From positions 3,906,001 through 3,970,000 of the forward strand of contig OX596334.1 in the NCBI GenBank assembly GCA_951394405.1: 64,000 nt of DNA, in the 5' to 3' direction. Numbering within the stretch: position 1 is the first letter of the stretch; the number at the start of each line of letters is the position of its first letter. This document shows positions 11,847 through 23,359 of the stretch, in pieces. Under the pieces are notes generated by a model. That model was given only the letters and a program-made list of their open reading frames with translations. It ran no database searches and was not told the origin of the DNA. Source of the stretch: Coprinellus micaceus (Eukaryota > Basidiomycota > Agaricomycetes > Agaricales > Psathyrellaceae). Made by a program: the position numbers and the translations under genes.

Positions 11847-13854
11847 TTACAATTGGCCTCGCCCTGCGACCCGGTATCGATTGGGCTCTGCTGGGCTCGG
11901 GGGAGTGGGCGTTCGAGTGGGATCAGTCAGTACACAGTCTGGGCACCGGAATTCACAGAGCTCAAGCTCCTGGCTGAGGGGGACCATCTCCTTTGGGAGA
12001 GGCGGGTCCCTGTACGCCACGACAAAGGCAATGCAGATGATCACAGTCAAGACTGCTTGAGATGCGCCGCCAATCCAAGCACCCACCATCAACTTGATCT
12101 CTGATTCGGACAGCTTGGCGGAGATGTAGGCAAAGCTACTACGCCCAATGACGCCACTGTTGCAGTAGCATCTATTGTAAAATCGACCAAACTGTAGCAA
12201 GCAAGTGGTTAAGCTCCACAATGCATTAAGCGCTGCAGTGAGTTTCCCGAAACGGCGTAGCGCGATTGAGAGCCATCGGGCTACGGCTGTAGATGATGGG
12301 CGACCGGGGTAGCGGCAAGGCTCGGTGCCAGCACAGTGTGCAAGAAGGCTCGAGGCGAGGAGAGCGATCCATGCCAAAGTGGAAAGTAGTCCGAAGAGGA
12401 TGTACGAGCTTGACACACAACTTAGTCCTGTTGTCGTACGTCAGCCTTGAGTGTAGTGTAACCGCCCAGAACCCCAAGACTCACCTGTGGTAGGAGTGTT
12501 AAGAGCGATATTGATCGCCGCTCCCGTGGTTCCCCATTGAAGGAGGAGGCCTAGCAAGGAGGACACAAGTATCCTCGAGAGGATGTTAGGTCCCCACCTG
12601 CTGCGAAGGCTACCCGCCTTTTCCGGTGACAGTACATCCTCCGCACTGCAGTACCTCTCGACCTGTAGCCTGTTTCCCATCCTATTTTGTGGGTGTGGTT
12701 TCTCCTCGGGTCGCGTGCGCACCCAATCCACGCTGGGGTCGACCGGTTCATGCCGCTGGACATGGGCCGACGCTGCCTCGAAGGATTGTAAGACTGCCTC
12801 GACACTTTGAACCCAGGGAAGAAACCGAGCGTAGTTGTAGATAGGAGCCGTATTCCGTTCATCCACCCAAAGGTTGTCGTCAGCATCGAAGTTGAGGTTG
12901 ATGGCGTGGTGCTGCTCTGGAAGGTGTCGAATTGGAATGATATGTGAATCTGTTGCGATGTGAGCGAACTGATTCACGCGTTCGACTGCGCGACGCAAGT
13001 GGTCTTCATTGCATGTAGGGGAAACCAGGAGCCAACCAGTGACGATAGGCAAAAGCCATACCCAAAGGGAGCCGATCGCTTGATCCCCGAATTCTTCTGG
13101 TTGAACGCCGCCGCAGAACCAGTTGACAACAGTCAACAGGTGTGCTGCCACCACCCAGATGGTGGAAGTGAAAGCTGCGATAGACCAGGTGTGGGGGTAT
13201 TCCAACCATTCGATAAGCTCGTTCCACCATCTGTCGTTTTGCGGAAGGACCACTAAGGAGGCCAGGAGTCCATCCTTTTCAGCGACTCGCAATGGAGACT
13301 GTTGGAGGCTTGTCAAAACGCGTACTGCGGTGCGAATGTTGGGGTAGGTGTGTCTTGAAAAGCGACGGGAAATCCACTGCCCATTCAGGACGGTGAGACT
13401 GAGGGAGTACCCAGCGAGGGTAGGTGATCCAAGAGTGAGGAGGACTGATTCGAGGCTGTTGAGCCTGCCCCTCGGCCCGAAGGGGAGCTGTGAGACCAAT
13501 GAAAGCCACGGTACGAGCCAAGACGCGAACTTGGACGAAAAGGTCGACCATTTGAATGGTGCATGTGCACCTCCGCATGCTCTGACGCACAAGTCATACG
13601 TGACGCCCTGCGCTTCCCCCACATTGTCCAAAATTCTTCCTCTACTATCCGTGGCACCAATCCTTCCTGTCCCCCACGCACCACTTTGAACGCTTTCAAT
13701 GCATTCAGTGACGTTGTAGGCATGCACGCGTGAAGCCACTAGCGCAGAACCGAGGGCACCTGAGACGACAGCGGACAAACCTGTTTACAAAGCGGATAAT
13801 ATCTGTCAATCACCAGCACTCAAGCATGGCACGTAAATTAAAGCGCTTACGCAT
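11847..13854 (-). CDS. multi-pass membrane protein with signal peptide, unknown function
   Basis: Three exons on the minus strand: a four-base coding first exon 13854-13851 (ATG plus one base), then 13780-12485 and 12427-11847. Introns are 70 and 57 nt (GTAAGC...AACAG; GTGAGT...AACAG). The tiny first exon is inferred because it supplies an ATG in phase and completes a good signal peptide, MRLSAVVSGALGSALVASR. The product is 626 residues. Hydrophobic segments include WLVPWLSLVSQLPF, FTSTIWVVAAHLLTVVNWF, LWVWLLPIVTGWLLV, ILVSSLLGLLLQWG, YILFGLLSTLAWIALLAS and a last one near VLTVIICIAFVVAY. Cysteine motifs CVRACGG (about residue 66) and NRCYCNS are conserved-looking. I believe this belongs to a basidiomycete-specific membrane family but I cannot name it; the C-terminal tail is proline-rich and probably cytosolic. 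Confidence 0.75.
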
Positions 13855-16800
13855 TGGAGTCAGCAGTCAGCAGTGGGCCAAGGACTCTTGAATACTTTTC
13901 ACAGTCAAATACGTGCTCTGGAGGGGGTTGGCTTCCGTCGAGGCATCGGAATGGGGGAATATAAGGGCGCTAATCGAGTTCACAGCGTTCCCGGGAGACG
14001 CGTGTACGGAGTTTTCTCGAAGCCTGTTCTACGTAAATGATGCATACACAGTACCTTCATGCCCAGTTTGGCCATGTGCCTACCGGTTTCTTTCACATCC
14101 CGAGATTAGGCGCCAGCACCCTGACCTGGACTGGGACGTATAGGGTAGGTTCAACGTACTAGCCCACGCTACTTTCCGGGTGCTAAGAACAGGCGTAAAG
14201 GTGCACTTTGATAGTGAGCTCGACGCTAGGGGACGCTGGCTCCAATTGTGTCTGCATGGTGAACCTAGGAATACACTCACCATGGATTGTCGCAGTGAGG
14301 ATTTAACGCTTACCTGTATTTGCGTTGGAAAACCGCGGACAGGGTGACTTGCGAGCCCGACGGCCTCTCCCTCGGCGCCGGAGCTAATGTGTGCGCAGAC
14401 CTGCGGCCCACAAGCATTCCGTTAGTCAGAGACTCAGAGCCTTGTACAAATCAGCTGTTCTGTGACGATCATTCGACCTCTTAGAACTGCGTTTACGGCG
14501 TCAATCAACATTGAGCCCCGCTTTGGTGACGAGCTCCGCGAGCTTCAACACTGATAGAAGCTCGTTCGCCGGCGGCTACGCCAGCGGATCGGCGTAAGAA
14601 GTTTATGGACTAAGCCCAATTGGCCTACATACGGAACGGTTGAGTTTCTGGGAGTCAAGGGAAGGTTCATCTCCCGAGAAGGAATCGACTAGAATGCGGG
14701 GTCGTCGGGGTCGTCGGTAGGTTCCCGAAGTCGCTTCAAGTCAGAGCCAGTCTACAGCAGAGGGTATTGCGGCGTGCTTCGTCATTCCAGTCGGGGCGGT
14801 AATTCACACGAAGGCAATGCCAGGATTTTATTCGAGACGCAGATGAGTGACAGAGGCAGGGGTCCGTTCAATTCAAAAAGGTTGGCCGCGAACAGCGCGA
14901 AGGTCCGCTAAGAGCGTTCTATCTTCCTCCGGGAAGCTAGCGGCTACAGGGGCCCCCCGCAGTCCGAGCTGCATTCCATTGGTGAGGAGGACGTCGGCTT
15001 GTCTACGAGCACCTGACCCGAGGTCGTGAGGACTGCAGGTCCAGGAATCCTGTCCCGACCCTCCTTCGTGGCTAAGAGTGTGTGAGAAACCTGCTCGCCC
15101 TCCTTCTTTCTTCCGATCTGGGCGGATGGGGATTTGATAGACATGCAGTCCCTGTAAGCGCCATTCAGAGTCAGTTCGCGTTCTCTGAGAGGTGGAGGAC
15201 CCTGACACATATCTCAGAATGTCCTCCTGGAGCAGTTCTCCAGTGAATTTGTCCTTCATAGTTGAGCGGAGGTTCCTTCGCATTGACGTGGAGCAACCAG
15301 GGAACGAGATGACACTTTGGGTTTCGAGGGGTGAAAATTGTGTTGAGGATTGGAGAGAGACTCGTCCAGTCATCGTGATGGTTGTGCACCATAATGATAT
15401 AACATGGTAGGGGCGTGTCGGGTCGTCGCGGGAAGCAAATCTACTTATCAATGGCGTTGAACGAAGGAACGAGTGATGATTGGTTTGCTCGGGGTAGCAA
15501 TGGCGAGTGGAGAACCTCCCCCGTGGACTGGGCTGACACCTTCGCAGGAGGACTCGGTGCGTAGAAAAGGAACGATGTCGTTCTGCGTCATGGTGTTGGT
15601 TTCAAGAGGGCGAAATTCGTGAGACAGGGGCACCCGTCGTTCGTCGGCAATTGCCGATTCTCAAAAAGGAATCGCCCCTGAACAGCACAAGGCTTACACC
15701 ACGACCGCGATGAACACGACCCGCGACTGAAACTCTTTCCCCTGACTGCTCACTGGCGCCCTCCCACCAACTAGCTGCTATGCCTACGCATCATTGTCCG
15801 AGACGCCAGACGTACATCCACAGGACTGAAATCGATACGACCGCCGTTCTGCGATAGCCCAACCGCTATCTGCCATGCTCTGTTACCCCCTCCCGCTGGA
15901 CCTCGAGCTGCTGCGCATAGCTGTCCTGCCAACCAGGACTCACATTTTCTGGAAGCTTGCGAGCCCTTTACGCTAGAGGATGGAGTACAGGGATCCATGA
16001 CTGGGCTAGTCGACCCAGGCATGTTGCTATCCTCGCTCTCGCATGTTTATCGCCTGCCTTCTTCAGCGTGCCATCCTCAAGGTATGCTCTCCCAGGCATC
16101 ACTTTGCATCTCAGGCCCTCATTATGATCAGCTTTTGGGGCCATCTTATTACTAGCCACGGTGACAATACCAGTCTCTCCGCCACTTCTTCAGCTATAAT
16201 TACTCCGACTGGGACAAGGAGTGGATTCAGATGGTTCGTCGTACCGACCGCAGAATCCCATATATGTACGGCCCACCCTCCCTCAGAGCCTCTCTTCTGG
16301 GTTGTGAAACATGCACCACCGCCTCTGCATCCACACAGCGCACGCCAGTCGCATCGATCATAGCCCCATCGCCTGAGCAGAGAAGGGGCGAAGCATATAC
16401 CTTATATGCGATTCAGTCATCTCAAACCGATGCCCTCTCGATAGGCGAACTACTGGGAATGATGGCAAGACGTTAAAATAATTGTTGAAGATGGGTAGCG
16501 GGACATACGGAGCAGAGGAACCCGTAGAACAACATTTCCTTCCTACTCCGAGTCGTTCTGCGAAGGCGCCAGCCCGATATATGCGGGGGGTTCTCCACTC
16601 GCCATTTCCACCTCGGTAACTCCACCGAGAGTGGATATCGGATTCTGAATCACTTCCAGCAAAGGCAACGGCCTGGCGCCCTTAAGGGTTATCATGGCAT
16701 ATCGTGCACAATCGTCGCGATGACGAGACGACGACGGTCCCTCGCCAGGTCTCAACACGATTAGCATCCCTCGAAACTCAACGGTTATCTTGTTCCCTGG

Positions 16801-17809
16801 ACGCTCTGACGACAGTTCCTCCGTTCGACCGTGAAGGATGAATTCGTCGCTTCGAAGAGCACAGCTTCTCGGAGGGGGTAACCAAGGCACGCTCCGGGGG
16901 GTGAACATTCATAATGGCCGGGATTGTGGCAGCCCCCGTTTAGGCGACGCGGTGAGGGCAGGAGGCTGATACGAGGCAGGCTCTCCAAACCGCATCGTTG
17001 TCCTCTCTTTGTGGAGACTGCACCATGCACCGTCACGAAATCCTCTTAGGTCCTGGCTGCGACCCACTTTACGCCGGAAAATGGACGAAGGAAGAGATGA
17101 ATTTGTAGGCTGTCGTATCCAGGTCTACTTTTTACAGCAAACATCGCCAGCCGCCCCTGGTACGCCGTCCTTCACCCCTTCCGTACCTCCACTGGCTTCC
17201 CTCCTCTAATTCTATCCCACTCAGCCAAAGTTTCCTCCTATCTCAATCCTCACTCTACCCAGGGCTCCGCCCGTGCTGCCACACCCCTTCTGCAGCCCAA
17301 CGCGACCAGCGGGCGACTGGCAATGACGGCCGCGCTGCCGAGAAATGGAGACGCAGAATGCTTCATGTATAATCGTCGCAACTGCAGGTGTCTATACTGT
17401 AGGTGTCTACCTTGTAGCCTGCCCCTCTCCGTTCGCTAAATCATCGCTCGCTCCCAGGCTGAGCACTTTTGACCCACCCTTCCTGTCGAACAACAGCGAA
17501 TATCAACGTGAAAGAGTATCAAAGGGATGAAGGGAAGCACAGAGGCGGGGAACACGGCGGTTCTCAAGTCCAGACTGCCACTGAGCGAGGTTGGTAAGTC
17601 GCGAACCGAACGCCTAGCTTTCAAGATATCATTCACCCATCGGGCGCCAATCCACTGACACCAAGGTGGCGACCCACATCGAACAAATGGCTCGGATTCG
17701 ATTGCAAGAAACCCTGAAGCTCTTGAAAGTCTCGCCGGTAGCGCTAGCAGTACATATCTACAAGGAACAACAGAGAAGAATACAATTGGTTGTGCGCTCG
17801 CGGAATAAC
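13855..17809. other. 4 kb without a supported gene
   Basis: Only short, overlapping frames. Near 16290-16410 is a stretch resembling minus-strand 1560-1700 (shared words around GTGAAACATGCACC), so at least part is diverged repeat. The foldback at 15625 lies here with a minus-strand frame starting MTQNDIVPFLRTES just beyond it. The first 200 bases may include the promoter and 5' leader of the membrane-protein gene, which starts at 13854 on the minus strand. Confidence 0.4.
15625..15680. repeat. 56-bp foldback related to the 7771 element
   Basis: CAGGGGC at 15625-15631 and GCCCCTG at 15674-15680 are exact inverted repeats; the interior contains CGGCAATTGCCG, a 12-bp palindrome like that of the hairpin at 2673. 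Confidence 0.5.
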
Positions 17810-18726
17810 TCAGTTCTGCGGAGGAATGTGAGATTTGATATCCTCCTTCTGCGACTCTGTCGGGAACTTGGAGAAAGCATCCTTGAGCTTGTCGATCGGG
17901 GCGGTGAGGAGGCCAGCGAGGGTTTCGAAAGGTGGCTTGGAGGGGGCACTGGGATGGGACCTATAGATAAAGCGACGAGGTCAGCATGCAGCGTCCGCAA
18001 GCAAATTTGGTAGCGATGTGCGACGGACCTGGTGGGGACAAACATCTTGGTGCGCTCAAAGGACGTCGCGGTGTGGACAGATTTCTCGGGCCCGATGGCC
18101 TGCTCGAGCCGAGGGAAGTCTTGTGTTTCCTCGGTCTGAATGTGCTCAGCCAGGTGGTCCATAACGTCCGTCAGCATGGCGGTGAACTCGGCGGAGCCGA
18201 CCTTCTGTCTCTCAAGCTTCTTAAGACCGCCCTTGACGTACTGAGGTTTGAGAGGTTGGACCAACTCGTACCGGAAAAGCGCAGAGACTCGGAAAAATGG
18301 CGGACCTGATGGTCTCGGCGGTCTTCTTCAGCCATTTCATGGCCTTGCCTACCGAGCGCCTCCTCAAGAAGGGGATAAACAATGATCTCCTCCCTGATTG
18401 AGTGCCTAGCAATTTCCCAGGTCAACTGGTTTGACCACCGGGTCTGCGCATCAAGATTCCCAGAGGACCTTTTATATTCCAGTAGGCTTCAATCTGTGTC
18501 TCGCGTTCAGCCAAAGTCTGGGTACGCTGTAGCTAGACCTCAAACGTACCTCCCGATGATCCTGCTTGATAGCGGTGAGGAGAGTTCGGTTGCTTGTTCC
18601 GGTGGCCATGGTTGCGCGAAGGAAGTTGAAAGAAGAGGGTGCAGGCGTGGACTTGAGTTGAAATGCGGTACAGCGAACAGTAGCAGTCGAGCGAGCGGTT
18701 GTTTGAAGGAAAGGTCGTGAGTACAT
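17810..18726 (-). pseudogene. hemerythrin (HHE) domain gene with a frameshift in exon 2
   Basis: Four exons on the minus strand: 18726-18550, 18493-18306, 18240-18029, 17960-17810; introns 56, 65 and 68 nt. The N-terminus (MYSRPFLQTTARSTATVR) is Arg/Ser/Thr-rich and looks like a mitochondrial presequence. HHE proteins bind a di-iron or similar metal centre through His/Glu; visible signatures are LLTAIKQDHRE, LTWEIARHSIREEIIVYPLLEE, HEMAEEDRRDHQ, LTDVMDHLAEHIQTEE and SFERTKMFVPTRS, and the last exon gives a C-terminus ending HIPPQN. Exon 2 is entered and left in phase 0 but is 188 nt long, not a multiple of three. The frame breaks between EAYW and YKRSSGNLDAQTRW, at GGAATATAAAAGG; the loss of one GAAT from a GAATGAAT tandem would explain it exactly. 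Otherwise intact (about 243 residues if the 4 bases were present), so the break is recent, or is a sequencing error. Confidence 0.75.
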
Positions 18727-18754
18727 GGTTAAGCGAGACGTTCAGATGCGAGCC

Positions 18755-18760
18755 TATATA
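18755..18760 (-). promoter_or_regulatory. TATA-like box upstream of hemerythrin gene
   Basis: TATATA lies 28 bases before the proposed start codon on the minus strand. The spacing implies a very short leader if it acts as a TATA box. Confidence 0.35.
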
Positions 18761-19940
18761 CACTCTCTGTGAAATCACAAACATCTGAATCACGTCTGGG
18801 ATCTGACTGTGATACGCACATCGGAGTCTGACAGTTGGACGCCCCACCTCGAGAAGGCGCCTCCGATGAGTCAATGAGAATCGACGCATTGAAAAGTGGT
18901 GCAACCAAGACACCGCCATAATACTCGAACTGTCCTGGATCGAAAAGCCAGGGAGGTCTTTGGAGCCTGGGAGTGGCCAAGGCATAGGCGTGTCTGGCCG
19001 TCATGACATCACTCAGCGCCCCAGGCGCTCATCATTTAGATAGGCGCCCGAATGCGTTGCGCTCGTCGCAGGCACGGCACCACAGCCTTGTGGTGAGAGA
19101 AGAATCTCAACCAGAGGGAGAGCCCAAGGTAGCGTTTTCACGTTTCGAGAGATACTGAGGAAATCGATTAAGTTCGTGTATATAGGTATTACATGGACGG
19201 TATGCCAATGCTCTGCATTGGCCTCGAAGTGAGTTCAATGGGCGTACGGGTGACGCCAATGGGTGGAAGCACGAGTCCAACCGGTCAGCAGCCGCTGAGG
19301 CATAGAAACGACGCTGCCAGGCTCAACGCAGCAACAGGCTGTCGGACCGGACGTAGGTGGAGTGTATATCTACGTTGTCGAATGAGGTGGGTCTAGCCTC
19401 TAAATTAGTTGGTATCACAGTAGGTAGTCGTAGAGGTACCTAATGCGCATCGGGGTAGAAGGTCAACGGCCTCGTGCGCGATGAGCTAGCGAAGATTCGA
19501 AGAAGTAAGACCTACACGTGGCTGAGAAGAAACGACGCGAATACATAGTTGAATTTGAAATAAGTATGACCGAAAATGTGCGCAAAGGGAAGATGAATTG
19601 CGGAACGCGAAAGAGTCTGTTCGGTGTCAAAGAACTTGGTGTGTAGCGTATAGTAGACAAAAGGAATGAAGCAAGATGCAGTCCACAAGGAAAGCCAGCC
19701 AAGGTATGTAGTGAAGTCAAATAAGATGGTGAAGAGCGTCGTCCCATCAACTTGCCCCGCTGAGTGGGGGCTATCGCGGATTCGGAGACGCTGCACGATG
19801 TGCACGACCAGACGGGGGAACTCTCCTTGGCCCGGGAGGCTTGGAGAAGCCGGAATCAACGAGAGTGTGACCGCTTCGAGTGAGAATGGTGGGAGACGGC
19901 GAGACTCCCGAAGGCGGTGGATGGAGAGTATCTCTGATGC
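18761..19940. other. 1.2 kb intergenic, nothing recognised
   Basis: Between the 5' end of the hemerythrin gene and the 3' end of the NACHT-ankyrin-TPR gene. It should contain the hemerythrin promoter. No domain-bearing frame, hairpin or tandem repeat was seen. Confidence 0.4.
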
Positions 19941-22900
19941 TCAATCAGATGACTTTAAGCGCAGTTCATTGGCCTCTCGCTCCAGGTTGTCCGCTTCCTT
20001 GCTGTGAGAAGGGTCCCCAGTTGCCTTGGCGAGAGAACGTAGGGAAACAGCAAGATTTTTGAGAGACTTGGCGCGCTGGTTGTAGCCTGGTGGATGAAGT
20101 TCGAGCACTTCTCGGTCCAGTCCAACGGCTTCACGTAGCTCGTCCATGGACCCAACCTTCCTGAAGCGAGACCAGAGGGAGTTTGCAAGTTCCCTGAGGG
20201 ACTCTTCATGGTCAGGATGTCCCTGTGAGCGATGCTCGAGCACCTCCCGTTTCAGACGAATCGCCTCGTCGATGTTGGGAACCGATCCTGTTTTCATGGA
20301 GCGCCAGTGGAGGGAGACAGCGAGATCCCTGAGAACATTGGCATGGTCTGGGTGGCCCAGTGGGCAATGCTGGAGCACCTCCCGCTTCAGACGAATCGCC
20401 TCGTCAATGTCAGGAATGGACCCTGATTTTTCGAAGCGCAAGTGAAGAGAGACAGCGAGTTCCCTGAGAGCGCCAGCGTGGTCAGGATGTCCTTGTGGGC
20501 GGTGCTCGAGCACCTCCCTTTTCAGACGAATCGCCTCGTTGATGTCGGGGATCGATCCCGTTTTCTCGGAGCGGGAGTGGATGGAGAGGGCGAGGTTATG
20601 GAGAGACACGGGATGATTTGGGTGTCCCTGTGGGCAACCCTCGAGCACCTCCCGCTTCAGACAAATCGCCTCGTTGATATCGGGAATCGACCCGGATTTC
20701 GTGGAACGCCAGTGGAGGTAACCGGCAAGGCTCCTGAGGGATTCGGCATGGGCTAGACATCTCTGTGGATGATGTTCGAGCACCTCCCGCTCTAGACGGA
20801 TCGCTTCGTCGATGTCAGGAATAGAGCCTGTTTCCTCAGAGCGCACTTGGAGGGAGGCGGCGAGACTATGGAGAGACCCGGCACGGTCTGGATGCCCCAG
20901 CGGGCAATGCTGAAGCACTTCCCTATGCAGACGGATTACTACACCTATCTCTGCGCTGCATTCCACCTTTACAGTGCGATGATACAGTTGATCTGCCCAC
21001 CTACGGAGGCTGGGTACATCATCTAGAAAAGACACCAAATTCAAAAATCGAACTGACATACAATGTCACAGGCTGCGCGACATACCCTCAGTCGTATCGG
21101 CGCTGTGATCCAGGAGGACCTTTGCGCACTGGGCGTGGTCGTTGTCGCACGAAGAGGTGTCTTCCCGGATTCAACTGTGTTGTGTATCATCGATATCTAG
21201 AAAGTCATTTTGAATTTGGTGGGGTACTCACCTTTGCTATTTGGATCTACTCCGTACTGAAGCAGAAGTTCGAGTAAGTCCTCCCTGCCCATGCTACACA
21301 CAGCATGGAGACACAACTTGAAGTCTTCTTGGTGATGTCCTGATAAAACCGGTTACACAAATCCTTGACCATTTGCTTATCCAAGACATACCGGAGAGAT
21401 CTGGATCTGACCCCCTCTCTAGCAGGAGACTCACCCAATGGGGTTGGTCCTCTGGCACATCCGTCGGTGACAGTGCCATTTGAGTGCTACCTGAGGAATG
21501 ATCAGTAAGGTGCTTGACACTTTATGCGCAGGTTTTACTCACAGAAGGTCTGCCATTCCTCAGGATGGATCACCATACGGAGCGCTCTCCATTTGTGATC
21601 TAGATCCAACAATTACAAAATCCCACCAGAGGAAATTCAGATCGTGTGACGTACCCTGAGTTAGAGTAAGCGAGGGTGGTGGGGACGTCCCCGACGAGAC
21701 ACATCCAGCCCTTGAGATACTGCTGGCAACTCCTTCAAGATGATGAAGGAGCTTATCGAAAACACAGAAATGGAACTCGGTGACGGTCGACGTGTTGAAG
21801 GCCTTCTGTAAAGAAATCATAATGTCCCCGAGTTCCTGGTTGAACGTGCCCGTATCATCATCCATCGACTCCAGAAACCTGACCCAGTGCCGTTTAGCAA
21901 AACGGGTTGAGTACTGAGTGGCTGGGGAGTCTGGAAGCCCCCCAGATGCAGCGGCCAATAGCGACAAGCAACCATGTGCGATGGGTTTATCGTGTGCGAG
22001 AAAGGTTCCTGCACGATCTTGGGAGCAGAGGAAGTCGCGGAGAGATGTGTGCCACAGAGTGACTGGTGTGCGGTCGTCCCCTGGGATCTGCATTATCGCG
22101 TGGAGATTTATGAGACCATTGACCACTGTGGCAGTCCCAATATCCAAGATGTTTGTGATCTGGGCAATCGAAAGGGGCTCCAGTGCAAGGGCGATGACGC
22201 TGATGATGCTTTGGAAATGGGGAAGGTGTTTCCAAGGCTCCAGAATCGCCTTATACAGTCCGTCGAAGTCAGGACTCATGCCAAGGACAACAGGGAGGCG
22301 CTCCATCGGGGTGAGGCCGTCGGCACCGCTTGGGTCAAAAAGGGATTTGAGAATGGTCGTCATAAAAATGTACGACCCTCCAATATGCTCGACAAGCTTG
22401 ACCTTATCCTCAAGGGATGGCCACGACTCGTCACAGGCCAGGAGGCGACCACGTCTCTCCTTGGCGATCGCTGCTTCTAAAGCGGACAGGATGTCCTCGT
22501 TCGATGTGTGTTCAACGAGGTCCAACAGGCACACTTGCTTCGAAGAATGAAGGCGCTGGTGGATGTGATTATCGACCCTACTGGTAATGAGGAATTGCAG
22601 GGGAGTACGCGGCTTCCTGTCGAAGAACTCGATCATGCGATCGATGAAGACCCCAACCTCATCACGGTCTTCACACTCGTCGACGCCATCGAGGACAATC
22701 AAGAAAGGGCCGTAGCGAAGGCAAGCGGCGAAATTGTCCCACTTGATGGCGTCGATCGGGCGAAAGACGAGGTCCTCGAATTGGGCAGCCAATGAAGTGC
22801 TTTCCGTCCGAAGCAAGGCAGGATTCGCCTTGATGGCCGCCTCGATGATTGGCGCCGCTGCGGGGATGGAGGCGGCGACTTGACTAGCCACAGTGGTGGC

Positions 22901-23359
22901 GAACCTCGTGATCCTACCCCTATCGCCTGCGCCACAAAAGAAAAAAAACGCCGCCGCCAGCCGATTCTCTCCAGTGAAATGCATAGCCATCTCTTGTGCG
23001 ATCGCCGACTTGCCACAGCCCACGTACCCGTAAACCCACATAATATGGGGGTTAGCGAAAAAGAGGCTGCTGTCCATCCACGAGCGAATCTTTGTGGTGA
23101 CCTTGAGTCTCGTCCCGGGGAAGCAAGCTGAGTTGGGAGGAGAAATCTTCATATTCCGTGTGTGGGAGGCATCGAGGATGGGATTCAGGAGAGCGACGAG
23201 ATCTGGCCGAGACCATTCGCAGTCAGTCGACGAGAATTGCTGTACGAAGTTAGGTAGACTTGCCGCTTCCGTGTATGGGGCCTGGTTGACGGAAAGGGCA
23301 AAACATTGCATTGCTCCCATCCCCAAGATGAGTTGGTAGCGAGTTGTAATGGGTGTCAT
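19941..23359 (-). pseudogene. NACHT-ankyrin-TPR STAND protein, one frameshift
   Basis: Six exons read on the minus strand: 23359-21655, 21599-21543, 21490-21392, 21339-21232, 21174-21086 and 21022-19941, with introns of 52-63 nt all splitting codons after base 1. Exon 1 has a NACHT domain: Walker A VYGYVGCGKSAIAQEM, Walker B FLIVLDGVDECED, and the upstream PNSACFPGTRLKV stretch. Exons 2-5 encode ankyrin-like units (VSLLLERGSDPDLSG; LCLHAVCSMGREDLLELLLQYG; ESGKTPL; CDNDHAQCAKVLLDHSADT). The last exon encodes seven TPR units of about 45 residues. Exon 5 is 89 nt where a multiple of three is needed, and its ankyrin signature switches frame after GKTPLR, so a deletion (1 or 7 bases) is likely. 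The start is uncertain: an exon near 23535-23470 (NYYAPVNAVGQAINTNFG) probably belongs upstream, and the ATG at 23359 may be internal. Known of the family: NLR-like sensors; role here is inferred. Confidence 0.7.
20090..20950 (-). repeat. TPR-coding tandem repeat, unit about 135 bp
   Basis: Seven tandem units within the last exon of the NACHT-ankyrin-TPR gene, consensus IPDIDEAIRLKREVLEH followed by (R/C)P(Q/L)GHPDHA and a second helix. Adjacent units keep high DNA identity (recurrent CTTCAGACGAATCGCCTCGT on the plus strand), which indicates recent duplication or gene conversion inside the sensor region. Confidence 0.8.

Noticed and set aside
18480..18550. alternative acceptor AAAAG/GTCC for hemerythrin intron 1
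   Set aside because: It enters a frame that meets TGA within six codons; the frameshift explanation fits conserved residues on both sides.
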